NCBI GenBank assembly: GCA_030280995.1
Contig: JASXTE010000007.1
Coordinates: forward strand, 18,763,501-18,827,500
Origin: Hemileia vastatrix
Taxonomy: Eukaryota; Basidiomycota; Pucciniomycetes; Pucciniales; Zaghouaniaceae
Reading direction: 5' to 3'
DNA length: 64,000 bases
The position numbers and the translations under genes are program-made. Shown here one piece after another: positions 33,917 to 43,795 of this stretch (positions are counted from its first letter, which is position 1; every line of letters starts with the position of its first letter). Below the pieces are notes generated by a model. That model made no database searches. It saw nothing but the letters and a program-made list of their open reading frames with translations, and was not told the DNA's origin.

Positions 33917-35016
33917 TGTGCTAGTATCTAAGTATGATTTAATAGTAAATATTAATGGTCCTACTACTTATTGTTAAATGATTTAGTGATTAAACCTCAG
34001 GGGAAGACTAATAGAATAGTTTTCAGCCTAGATATCCCTAGGACTGAGTATTTCTTATACTTAAAATAAGATAACCTTAATTACATTAAGCTTATATCTT
34101 AATAATAAGGTTAAAACAATAATATATATGTTTATATTACATATATATATAATTATTACTCTATTATATAAATTATAGTAGTTTAAATAGCTTATCCATA
34201 GCCTAATAATACTTATTAAGGTGTTAATGGAGTCGTGATATACTTATCTTAAGTGATATTAAGTAATTATTGACATACATAGGCTTATATGTATACATAA
34301 ATCTCATATTCAGTGAAATATGCAGTATATTATGTATATTTAGGTATATAAGTGGGTTTTAGCCTCTTAATATCCTATAAACTTTGTTTTTCTGCTTATT
34401 TTAGGTCATATGGACGTATCCAGTGGACTCACATGCCTAAAGAAGCATAAACATCTATTTCAGGGGCATACACTCAGTTTGGACAACTTAATCTGCTTCC
34501 TTGGATGGATATTCACAGATTTATGGGTTGGGAGGTCATTGCTGGGTTAATATGGATTCTTGGGGATGTTATTGGGGGCTTGGACATTTCATTTGCTTCC
34601 TTTATATGCCTTGGGTTTCATTATATTCTCTTTGGATGAGTTATTTTGCCTGTTTCTTTATAATATCCGCTTTTATCTGGATTGAAGGTCTGTGCACTCC
34701 AGTGGATTTTGGTGGTTATTAGACATCACTTACTTACTAAAATTCAAATAAACATTATAATACAATTATTATTATTCAGAGATATATTATAAAGACTTTA
34801 TAAATTGATATTTTCTTTATATAAGCTATAATTAAATTCTATTTATCTATTTTCCACCACTAGCACGCATTTAAATCCAAGTATTGTGAGTTTTATTTGA
34901 GTATGACTATTTTATTAGTCTTCCCCTGAGGTTTAATCACTAAATAATTTATCAATAAGTAGTAGTACTATTAATAAATACTATTAAATCATACTTATAT
35001 ACTAGATACACTGACA
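33917..35016 (+). repeat. Element A 5' LTR with ~100-bp inverted repeats at its ends
   Basis: Left limit: the E gag frame is open up to 33916. Right limit: CACTGACA followed by ATTGGGGGTC as in D. The first ~100 bp (TATCTAAGTATGATTTAATA onwards to GATTAAACCTCAGGGGAAGA) return as reverse complement at about 34910-35005. Inner part is AT-rich with a (TA)n tract at 34138-34150; the 73-residue ORF at 34501 has no recognisable domain. Confidence 0.65.
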
Positions 35017-35527
35017 ATTGGGGGTCTTTCCTTAGTTTTTTACTTATTATTTAGTATAAGCCTTGGGACGTGATTTTTACTTTAGTATAGCTCATAACAA
35101 ACCAAATATTTAGGTCTGATGCATATTAGTGGGTCATCATAACTCAGTTATTGCGGAAAAGAACCCTTATAATAATTTTACTAATTTTTTCTAATTAAAA
35201 TTAGGTATTTACAGTAGTAACTTTACCCAATATAAACCCAATTTCACTTGGTATTTGGTCACCAATATAACATCCAATTAAATTGGTATTTGGTTGAAGC
35301 TTGGTAAGCTATTTATTCACCCTTATAAAGGTCTAGTTAATCTTATTATTTTCTTTTTAACATATTTTTTCAAATTTATATTACATTTTATTCAAATAAA
35401 TAAAGATTTAAATTCAGGGTAAGCTCCAGTGCTTTTTATTAGTAATAACATTGCTGATACATTTTAATCTACTAATTCCAAAAGGTTTTCCTTTCAGTAG
35501 ACATGATATATTGTTATTCTTAGCAAT
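35017..35527 (+). other. Element A leader with candidate primer binding site
   Basis: ATTGGGGGTCTTTCC follows the LTR. The rest is AT-rich leader without a gene. Confidence 0.5.
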
Positions 35528-36071
35528 ATGAGTGCTCCCCAGGACAATGTAAGTGAAAAGCCTGCTTTTAATATCAGGTCTAAAGCTAACAAAAACATTG
35601 CTCCAGTACATAACCATGGAGGGTCAGTCATACCCCCAGGCAGAGCAAATAAGCATGGAGGAAAAAGACACCCTCTTAAAAAAAATTACCATAAATAAGA
35701 TGTCTCCTCCTCTACAGGATCAACTATCCCATCTGGAAAAACAGGTCTTGAAATTGGAGGAATCAAAGTCTCTCACGCTCAAGGAGGTGGAGCAATTACA
35801 GAACAATTGCAAGGTAGGATTCCAGCAGATGAACCAATAATTGGAAGAGCTAAAGGGAGGCCAGCCATGTCAGCAACCCCCTACCCCAGGAGGGTCACAT
35901 AACTCCCAGGAGAAAATACTGGTAGACAAATGGAAGTGGGATTGGTTCCATCAACAATGGTCCAGTCACAACTGCAACAAGGATCCTCCTCCTCATCAGA
36001 CTTCCTCTGTTCACCCCTACAAGGGAAAACAAAGGCGCCAAAAATCAGGGCTCACACAAATCCTGTGGTAA
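35528..36071 (+). pseudogene. Element A ORF1, one frameshift and one stop
   Basis: ATG at 35528 opens MSAPQDNVSEKPAFNIRSKA, parallel to ORF1 of D. A frameshift near 35625 moves it to the frame MEEKDTLLKKITINKMSPPL, which holds a leucine-rich coiled coil (LSHLEKQVLKLEESKSLTLK). An in-frame TAA lies at 35838-35840. The C-terminal part has KWKWDWF, VHPYKGKQR and ends LW-stop at 36071. Function unknown; the coiled coil suggests an oligomeric gag-like N-terminal protein. Confidence 0.65.
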
Positions 36072-37725
36072 GTAGATTACCCTCTCAGATTGAAAAAAAT
36101 ACTAATAATTACAATGTAGGTAATATTATTGATTTTAAATCTGTGCAGAAAATAGAGGAGGACTTAAGAAAATTAGGTTTTAATATAGATACACCTGACT
36201 TGTCTTTTGTCAATAACAACAGTAGTATTTATAATACAGTTAATCCTCAGTTTCTACCACTTACTAGTGAGATGAGAAGTTCACAAGAGAGTGAGAGAAT
36301 TGAGAAGGAAGACTTGGAGTATTTTAATAATAATCCAACTGTTCAAAGAATTTTTTCAGCATTGTGGAATGGAATGACTGATTGTGAGGAACAAACAGTT
36401 AAGCTCACAAGTGATACAATTTCATCCTTAAAATTAAACATTTCTCAACTGGCAACATGTAATGAAGAATTAGAGAATGAACATTTGTCTCTAACTCTTA
36501 AATATGATTCATTAAGTAATAAATATAATGAACTTTCAAACAAATTCTGTGAGTTGGAAAAATTGTATGAAACACATTTATTAATAACTGAATCAAGAAC
36601 TAAGTTATCTTTTTCCCAGACCAATCAAAGTGTCTCTGAGTTGCTACAAAGATTGACTAAAGTTGAGATTGAAACTTCCAATCTACTAATGAACCAGGAT
36701 AATCATAAGTATACTCAGTATAATAATAATCCTTTCATTGGCAAAAGTAAATATCATTCCTTCCCTATACCACTCCAACTAAATCCATCTGGTGGTAGTG
36801 TCAAATCTGAAAATGTAAGTCACAAATACGTACAGGAGGAAATACAAGACCATTTATCAAGAGTAAATTAGTTGTTGAATTTACCTAATATTAGTGAAAT
36901 AAAATCCAATCAGAAGAACTGGCCTAACACCACACAATATGGGGGGCGGACTTGCTAGCAAGTCCGCAACCTTGGACCCAAACTCACCATAGATTGAACA
37001 CACATTGAGCTATTGATAAAGGAACCATACAATCAGGGATGAACACCACTCAGCAGAACAGTTTTAGGTGGGTGTTCAAGTAGAGTTCAGTATGGGTTCA
37101 GTTTGAGTTCAGTCTGAGTTCCATCTGAGTTCCATCTGAGTTCAGGTTGAGGACTTGCTAGCAAGTCCACCCCCTATATTGCGTAGTGTAAGATAGATCA
37201 GTACCCAACTTATGATGGGGAAGCCAGCTCTGATTGGCAACATTTTATCCAAAGAATTGACAACTTGAAATTCTCATATAAGTTACCAGATGAAGAAATA
37301 ACATCAAAATTGATCTCTTTTTTAAGGATGTTGCTTTATTATGGTTTGAAGCTGTTTTGAATGAGGGTAAAGATTACTGTTGGGCTGAATGGAAATAACT
37401 TATTGAAAAACAATTTGGAGGTTCTGAATTCAGACTCACTCAGCAGAGAATTTATGAGAAAACTAGGTATAATCCATTGAATGGTGACAAACCTATGGTA
37501 TTTTTAATGAATTTAAATAAAATATTAAAAGCCATTGAGCCTAAAATGGATTTTAACTTATGGAAAGATAAGATAATATATAAATTACCTATCTCTGTCA
37601 GAGACATTTTTGTAGCTAGAACAATTAATGTTACTGAATATTCTGACTATATTAATATTTGCAATGAAATATTACTAAACCATAAGTATGAAGCAAGGTA
37701 TTCCACTTATAAACAAAATTTTTAA
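35930..37725 (+). pseudogene. Element A ORF2 (gag), split by a MITE
   Basis: ORF2 starts at an ATG inside the KWKWDW codons of ORF1 (MEVGL), overlaps ORF1 by 142 nt in the -1 frame, and is open to a TAG at 36869-36871 (313 codons). It contains long heptad-like segments (YDSLSNKYNELSNKFCELEK). After the TAG the frame continues into the gag core (KNWP | MITE | QYPTYDGEASSDWQHFIQRI). Removal of the MITE with one TAA restores the same frame. Further damage near 37330; the 37477-37725 frame holds KPMVFLMNLNKILKAIE. Confidence 0.7.
36928..37188. mobile_element. 261-bp CACTA-like MITE, copy 1
   Basis: Termini CACCACACAATATGGGGGG and CCCCCTATATTGCGTAGTG form imperfect inverted repeats of about 38 bp that include the palindrome GGACTTGCTAGCAAGTCC. 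Flanking TAA on both sides (36925-36927, 37189-37191). Inside are repeated GAGTTCAGT/GAGTTCCAT units. Differs from copy 2 at only about three positions. Confidence 0.85.
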
Positions 37726-37728
37726 CCT

Positions 37729-38754
37729 GTGAAAAATCAGAATTCACAAACACTTCAGGAGAAGCAGAAAAAACCTACTGCACCTGTAGTACCAAAAAAG
37801 TATGAGACAAATACTTGTTATAAGTGTAACAAACCTTGGGTTAAAGGTCACAAATGTGAGAAGAATATAAATATTGTTGAAAATCAACATGAATCTGAAA
37901 TTGAAACAGAGAAAAGTAAAGATTCAAGTGATTATGACAGTAATATCTCATATAGTGATGAAAATGAAGTCTGTATGTTGGAAGATGATTTGTCCATCTT
38001 TGAAAATCCAATATTAAATATGGACTCAAATGAATCTTTAATGAATTTTGAGGATGCTGAAATCATTAAAGATATACAAGCTGATAACTTTAGAATGACA
38101 CCTATCACATTTCCAGCTATCATTTCTGGTGAAAATGTTAATAAAGTATTTGACACAGGAGCTGCTGGTTCTCTTGTTTCTACTAATACATTACAGGAAA
38201 TAGATAGTGAATATAATTCTAAGCTTGAACCCCCTCAAAGTAAAAATTGGAGAGGTTTTGGATCAGTACTACATCCCATTGGTAGATACAAAGCTGCTGT
38301 TTTCTTTAAACATCAACATGGTTTTGTAAGAGTAACTTGTTGCTTTGTAGTAATGGATAATACTAACTGTAGTAACTGTTTTATCATTGAAAATGATATT
38401 CTGACTAAGTTTGGTGTGAAATTAGACCCTGATAATAACAATTTTACAATTGGCATGAATGGTAAAAGGAAATTTAAAATAAATACTTTTAACACAGTCT
38501 TACACATTGAGTCAGCAACAAATAATCCATGCAAAGGAAGAGAATCCAATAAGGTGGAACTTCTGGAAACAGAAATTTCTAAAGCATCATTTGGAACTCA
38601 GATAAGTGAGCCTGAGAAAAATAATATTTTGGACTTAATTAAAGCATTTCCAATGGCTTTTGCACATGGTACCAATGAACTTAGCCTTGTAAAAGATCAT
38701 GAGATGAAAATTACTTTAACCTGTGATATGGATAATATTCCTGCTAGTCTTTAA
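37729..38754 (+). pseudogene. Element A zinc knuckle and aspartic protease
   Basis: In frame with the gag segment across one TAA (37723-37725). CYKCNKPWVKGHKC near residue 32 is a CCHC-type knuckle. KVFDTGAAGSLVSTNTL near residue 140 is the retropepsin active site (D-T-G). IENDILTKFGVKLDPDN follows. The frame ends ASL-stop at 38754, and pol similarity continues for about eight codons to the C insertion. Confidence 0.75.
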
Positions 38755-38782
38755 AAAGAACCACACCCTGCTTCACCAATGA

Positions 38783-39552
38783 TGTCACCGGACGACCTAC
38801 GCACAAGGTCGAGGATGTTCCTGAAAGTGAGATGAGAGATTTAGAAACTTCTTTGAAGCACAGAGGAATGATTCGAGGAAGTGATTCGAAGGTCACTTGA
38901 AGTAAGAGATACAGGTTCAAGGTAGGTTCGAGAAGAATTATAAAATATTTTTAAAGGTAATAGGAATTCTTAAGATCTCACGAAGGGTTGGAAACTCAAT
39001 AATCAAAGATTTAGGATTTAGAAATGAATATTGAGAAAATAAAAGAAAGATACAATAACAATGATTTAGCTTAAAGATTTTACCACTATTAATGTAAATA
39101 CGTTTTATAATTTAATTCTAAAGAATATTGAACCTAATACCCAACCCTTTTATATATTTTATTCCTCCTCACATTGACCTCCCTTTAATCACACCATTCC
39201 CATACCATTGACCATTACTAACATACACTTAATCCCTCTTCGCTAATATCCGTCCCTGCTCAATTTACCCCTTTTAAATTAATTAACAAACTTTCAATGA
39301 AAACTACTACTGTACTATTACGTTGATCCTAGCGCTGTGTGTCGCTTATTGAAAATGAGACTAAGGCACCCTATTGAGAGATTGACTAATTTAGATTTAG
39401 AGTTTAGGCTAGCGCAGTTAAATAGTAAGTACACAAAGGGGAATCGCAGTTGCTATGGGGAATCGCTTTCTGTGCTTCAAGTATAGATTTAGAACTCGAT
39501 ATTATTGATTTAATGAGCTGCTTTTGCCTCGAGTGTCACGTGGCGCGTGACA
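38783..39552 (-). repeat. Element C 3' LTR
   Basis: Same length as and almost identical to 59676-60445. On the minus strand it is the downstream LTR; the antisense gene starts 175 bp inside it. Confidence 0.9.
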
Positions 39553-39727
39553 GATGCCCAGGTATAAGAATCGCGAGCTCCGTTGAGCTTGAGCCATCTT
39601 CTCACACTAGTTTCCCTTCTTCTATATATATTTTTTCCTTATTTACTAATTTCCCTATTATAATGAATTGTCCTACTCCCACACCTACGCCTCCACACCC
39701 TCTCCACACCCTAAAGCGGATGGGGGA

Positions 39728-39854
39728 ATGATTACGCGACAGTTTTCCCAAGCTTGCACGGCTTGTGAAAGTATGGAATACTTCGGTGTCGAAAGTAGGG
39801 CGACTCGAGGCCCTCGCCAGAAATGCGAGTTTTGCCGTTGGCGGAAAGTGGCGT
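39728..39854 (+). pseudogene. Antisense Zn2Cys6-like gene of C, first part
   Basis: ATG at 39728 opens MITRQFSQACTACESMEYFG; KCEFCRWRKVA follows to the B insertion point. The second half C-x2-C-x6-C is completed by the first codon beyond B. In the first half C-x2-C is present but the third Cys position is Gly, so the cluster may be incomplete. The frame is continuous with 52767-53513 when B and one GCGT are disregarded. An ATG at 39663 in another frame ends after 22 codons. Confidence 0.65.
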
Positions 39855-41009
39855 TGTGGTAGCCTAAAGTTTAGTACGGCACATAAATATGTAAATGGAG
39901 TTATTACGGCGGGCAATATTGGCGTTATTATTTTTTATAAAAGGGTTTTATTTAATTTATTGGAGTTTAAAATATGAAGAAATTGGTCACGAGCGAATGC
40001 CTACACAAATACAATTTATTTTACGGAGAAAACTTATTTTTATGGTCTGAAAATTTATAAGTATCAAGTCGAGTTACTCAAGAACCTTGTGAAATTTTCC
40101 CAGAATTTTTACTATTTTTTTTATATTTTTAAATGAATTTTAAAGTTTTATAGTAATATTTACGTTTTCAAAAATTACTTAACTTTGATGAATTTTCACG
40201 GGGTAATTAGAGCTGCGCAGACTACGAAAATTAGTTTGGTATGTAAAAGGGAAGTAGCTCTATTATGTGTAATTTTTTCTAGATTTTTTATTATAGTTTT
40301 AAGGTTCTAATTGAGTCCGGAAGTCCGGACGGACTCCGTACGGACTCCGTTTTGACTCCGTACGACTCCGTAGGGACTCCGCTTTGACTCAGTACGGACT
40401 CCGTACGGGCTCCGGATTGACTCTGGAAGAGCTCTGGAGGGGAAAACTTAGGCACGTGACTAGGAATACTTAAGCGCTTCTCAAACTCGAAATTGAGAAG
40501 GGGGGACACATCATACAGCTTAATCTTTAACCACCACAGTCTCATTTTTTTATTACTCAACAAATTAAAATAACTTGTAATACCCTTATAACATTTATTA
40601 TTTATACATAACATTTTAGAAATACAATTTAACAGTTTAAATAACACTTCATTTAGGGTATCTTTAGAAAGGTCTTCATCGCTGGGACTTGATTATTGCT
40701 GTCTCATAAAAATTCAAATTATTATAAAAACATAAAAGTCAATCTTTACAGATCTTTCACTGGTACACCTTAATTGTTGTTATCAGTATTTCTTTTATCA
40801 ACAGCCACTTTCTTTAAATCTCAATAAGCGATAAATATTTTAGAGTTTCATTATTTTTATCAATCAGATCTAAGTAGATTGGTTAGCTTAGTGATTTAGA
40901 ATTCCCATTTTGTTATTTTTATTGGAAGGACGGGGTTTTCAGCTAAATCCACATATCTCCTCTGGATTCTGCTTACAGCAAGGCAACTGTAAGAGTTTAC
41001 CTTACCATA
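39855..41009 (+). repeat. Element B 5' LTR
   Basis: Contains an array of GGACTCCGTAC-like units at about 40316-40425 that is ~43 bp longer than in the 3' LTR. The 118-codon minus-strand ORF across it has no recognisable domain and is present, altered, in both LTRs. Confidence 0.9.
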
Positions 41010-41011
41010 GT

Positions 41012-41028
41012 TGGCGCCCAACGTGGGG
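41012..41028 (+). promoter_or_regulatory. Element B primer binding site, tRNA-Lys type
   Basis: TGGCGCCCAACGTGGGG, two bases after the LTR end, is the well-known primer-site sequence complementary to the 3' end of a lysine tRNA in several retroelements. Confidence 0.75.
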
Positions 41029-41185
41029 TTCGATTTCTCTAGCTTTCTTTAAAGACTTACTTGGATCAAGAACGTTCTTAGTCTGAAAGAGGCTTATTTT
41101 CTGGAACTCTAATTGGATCTTTGTTATTGGCCTGCAAGAGGCTTGTTATTTTATCGATCGTTAACGCTTTTCATTACTTATTGGG

Positions 41186-43795
41186 ATGTCTTCTTCTGCT
41201 GTTGCTTCTGGATCTTCTAACCCTCTTACTCCCTCAGTTAGAATTGTTTCTTGGGATGGCCCAAAGTTTGATGGGGAGGAGGTTAAATGGTTCATTAGCA
41301 GGTATGAAGCTGCTGCTGCTGTTGATGGTGCTTCTCATGTGGATATGGTGAAGCAAGTTAGATTTTTTATTGCTGATAGGGAGGTGGAAAAAGAGGTTAT
41401 TGCTATGCAGGCATTTAAGGACAAGGATTGGGTTAAGCTTTCTAAAGCTATGGTTGATAGATGGGGTGTTAGGTTTACTATGATGGACCTCAATAAAATT
41501 GTTGGAGATTGGCAAGCAAAAGGTGGAGTTTCTTCTATGGCTGACTTCAAAAAGCTCTGTGTTCAGTTTGATGAAGTGGTGGAATATCTCATACTGGTGG
41601 ATGAGTTAGTGCATGAGAACCAAGCAAAAGATTTTTTTTGGACAGCATGCAGCAGGGATATTCGTATGGACGTCTTGAAGGATCTTTCAAGAAAAGATTT
41701 GATGAAGGAACTGCCTAATGGTGAGCAGAAACTGCCGGCTCTGGAGGTTATCAAAGAGAACATTCAGGCCCATCTCAAGTTATTGGCGTTGGACAAATAT
41801 CAAGAGTCATGCACTCAATATTTTAGCAAGGTTAGCGAAGTTTTGGCCGAAAACAACGATATTATGGTCAAAGCCCAGGAGGCCAAGAAGGCTCAAATGG
41901 GATTTCCTGCTGCTAAAGTTGAGGGCAATGTAGATAATAAGATGGTCGATCACCTGGCCGATTTAACTAAACAATTAAAAATATTTGTTCAAGAAACCCA
42001 GAAGGCCAATAAGGCCCCAATCGCTTCTTCGTCGACGTCAACTTCTTATCAGTCTAGAGGGTATGAACGTCGAAATTATAATGGCAATAATAATGGTAAC
42101 CGCTTCCCAGGCAATGGGAGAAATGGTGGGAATGGTGGTAGTAATTATAGAGGTGGCTATGATGAGCCAAAGGTGTGCTCCTATTGTAATAGGAGGGGGC
42201 ACAGAGCAACAGTTTGTTTTGCTCTAGATAAGGATATGGATGCTGGGCGAGTTTTATTTGATGGTAAAGTTTATAAATTTCCTGATGGTTTGTTCATCAA
42301 GCCCAGTGATGGACAGTCTCCTTCTGATTTGGTCAGAAGAAGTTTAATGGCTGAAAGGAGAGCCAGATTTGAAGAGGTGACAGATGAAGATGTTAATGCC
42401 AAGAGTGGCAAAAATGGTAATGGTAATGGTGGTAAAGCTGACAAGGGCAAGGAGAAAGAGGTCAGTAAAGCCACATTTTCTACTTCTTTTGGTGGTTTAG
42501 AGCTGGCGACGGTTGCCCAGGTGGAGGGTAGCTGTATGGCTGGCGAATACGATGTTAATGCTGCTAGAAGAGCAGCTGCTACTAAGGCGAAAAGTAGCAT
42601 TCAGAGCCAATTGAGGGCTAATCCTGGCAAGGCCAATAACAAAGTGAACCCTTACTCTAAGGACAAGAATTCTAGTGCTCAAACTGCCGCCAACAAATTG
42701 AACCCTTACTCTAAGGACAAATTATATAAAATGCAGAAGGGGATTGCTGATATGGGGCCCCCTAGTTATGGCAAGTTTGATTTAAATGGTGAGCCTATGC
42801 CAGAGGATGATTCGGATTCTGAGGAGGACGTACCGTTGGCGTCTCTACCCAAACCAAGTTTTAGCGGTCCCATCCCAATAGAGGGAGTAAGAAGGACTAG
42901 TGATGGATCAGGATTAGTGCAAGAAGCTGGTGACGGAGTTAGGGTTATAGAAAGTGAAGATGTTATTATGGGGGGTGAAGATGGCTTGGTTGGACCTCAA
43001 GAGGTACCCAGGGCCAAGGTTGTTAAATCAAAGGTCCAGTATGAGCGGCCAGTAGTTTCTGGTCAAGCTAATGCAATGGACGCAGTTTTGAATAGGGTGA
43101 ATCAACTGCAGATTCCCTTATCTTTGGGGGAGTTATTTACGATTAGTCCGGCGCTTGCTGAAAAGCAAAAGAAGCATTTGACGAGGCGTCGGGTTTCCAC
43201 TGGAGAGGTGGAATATATTTGTGAAAATGCTGAAAAGTTTGGTGAAGATGTAGATACGCATTTTTCCGCTCCCCTGGGTTACCTGGTGGTAACTCTAAAT
43301 GGTAAAGAAGTAAAGGCCTTGGTCGATTCAGGTTCTCAAATTAATTTAATTTCATTGGAGCAAGCGACGAGTATAGGCTTGCCAATTAAAAGTGGAACTG
43401 GGGGAAACCTCAGAGGTATCGGAGGGCATGCAACAGAGCTGATGGGTACAGCTGAGCATGTCAGGTTAGGCATTGGTGGATCTGTTGGTAAGGTTCACTT
43501 TTATGTGGCCAGAGGAGCAGTCAAAACTGTTCTTGGTGGTCCTTTTTTGATGGATTTTGAGGCCAGGATAGGGTATCAAGCTGGCATGGGGATTAGTTTG
43601 GAGATCACTGGTGAAGATATGCGGAGGTTACATATGCGGTTAGCGCCTCTTGGAGATGAAGGTTGGGAAACACGGCCAGGGATTACTACTCTGTGCCAGT
43701 GTTGTGTTTGCACCAAGAAGCGGCATATTAAACGGACAGCTTCTGGTGAATTATGTTTGTTGGAAAGGGATGGATGCCCTCATTTTTTGGGGTAG
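41186..43795 (+). CDS. Element B Gag-protease polyprotein
   Basis: 869 codons, start at ATG 41186 (first ATG of the long frame after the PBS). Residues about 1-300 are the capsid-like gag part (SWDGPKFDGEEVKWFISRYE; KDWVKLSKAMVDRWGVRF). A Gly/Asn-rich linker precedes a CCHC zinc knuckle (CSYCNRRGHRATVC, about residues 331-344), which binds RNA. A long basic/acidic spacer carries a duplicated NPYSKDK motif. The retropepsin domain is at about 690-790: ALVDSGSQINLISLEQAT with D-S-G near 712-714, then FYVARGAVKTVLGGPFLMDF. The C-terminus has a Cys-rich CQCCVCTKKR. Overlaps the pol frame by 43 nt, so pol is probably reached by -1 frameshifting. Complete and plausibly functional. Confidence 0.9.
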   Translation: MSSSAVASGSSNPLTPSVRIVSWDGPKFDGEEVKWFISRYEAAAAVDGASHVDMVKQVRFFIADREVEKEVIAMQAFKDKDWVKLSKAMVDRWGVRFTMMDLNKIVGDWQAKGGVSSMADFKKLCVQFDEVVEYLILVDELVHENQAKDFFWTACSRDIRMDVLKDLSRKDLMKELPNGEQKLPALEVIKENIQAHLKLLALDKYQESCTQYFSKVSEVLAENNDIMVKAQEAKKAQMGFPAAKVEGNVDNKMVDHLADLTKQLKIFVQETQKANKAPIASSSTSTSYQSRGYERRNYNGNNNGNRFPGNGRNGGNGGSNYRGGYDEPKVCSYCNRRGHRATVCFALDKDMDAGRVLFDGKVYKFPDGLFIKPSDGQSPSDLVRRSLMAERRARFEEVTDEDVNAKSGKNGNGNGGKADKGKEKEVSKATFSTSFGGLELATVAQVEGSCMAGEYDVNAARRAAATKAKSSIQSQLRANPGKANNKVNPYSKDKNSSAQTAANKLNPYSKDKLYKMQKGIADMGPPSYGKFDLNGEPMPEDDSDSEEDVPLASLPKPSFSGPIPIEGVRRTSDGSGLVQEAGDGVRVIESEDVIMGGEDGLVGPQEVPRAKVVKSKVQYERPVVSGQANAMDAVLNRVNQLQIPLSLGELFTISPALAEKQKKHLTRRRVSTGEVEYICENAEKFGEDVDTHFSAPLGYLVVTLNGKEVKALVDSGSQINLISLEQATSIGLPIKSGTGGNLRGIGGHATELMGTAEHVRLGIGGSVGKVHFYVARGAVKTVLGGPFLMDFEARIGYQAGMGISLEITGEDMRRLHMRLAPLGDEGWETRPGITTLCQCCVCTKKRHIKRTASGELCLLERDGCPHFLG

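Noticed and set aside
34501..34722. Trp/Tyr/Cys-rich 73-codon ORF inside the A LTR
   Set aside because: Unusual composition but no recognised domain and no supporting context; probably chance.
40291..40647. 118-codon minus-strand ORF in the B LTR, with a similar one in the other LTR
   Set aside because: It spans the variable repeat array, its C-terminus differs between the LTRs, and no domain is seen.
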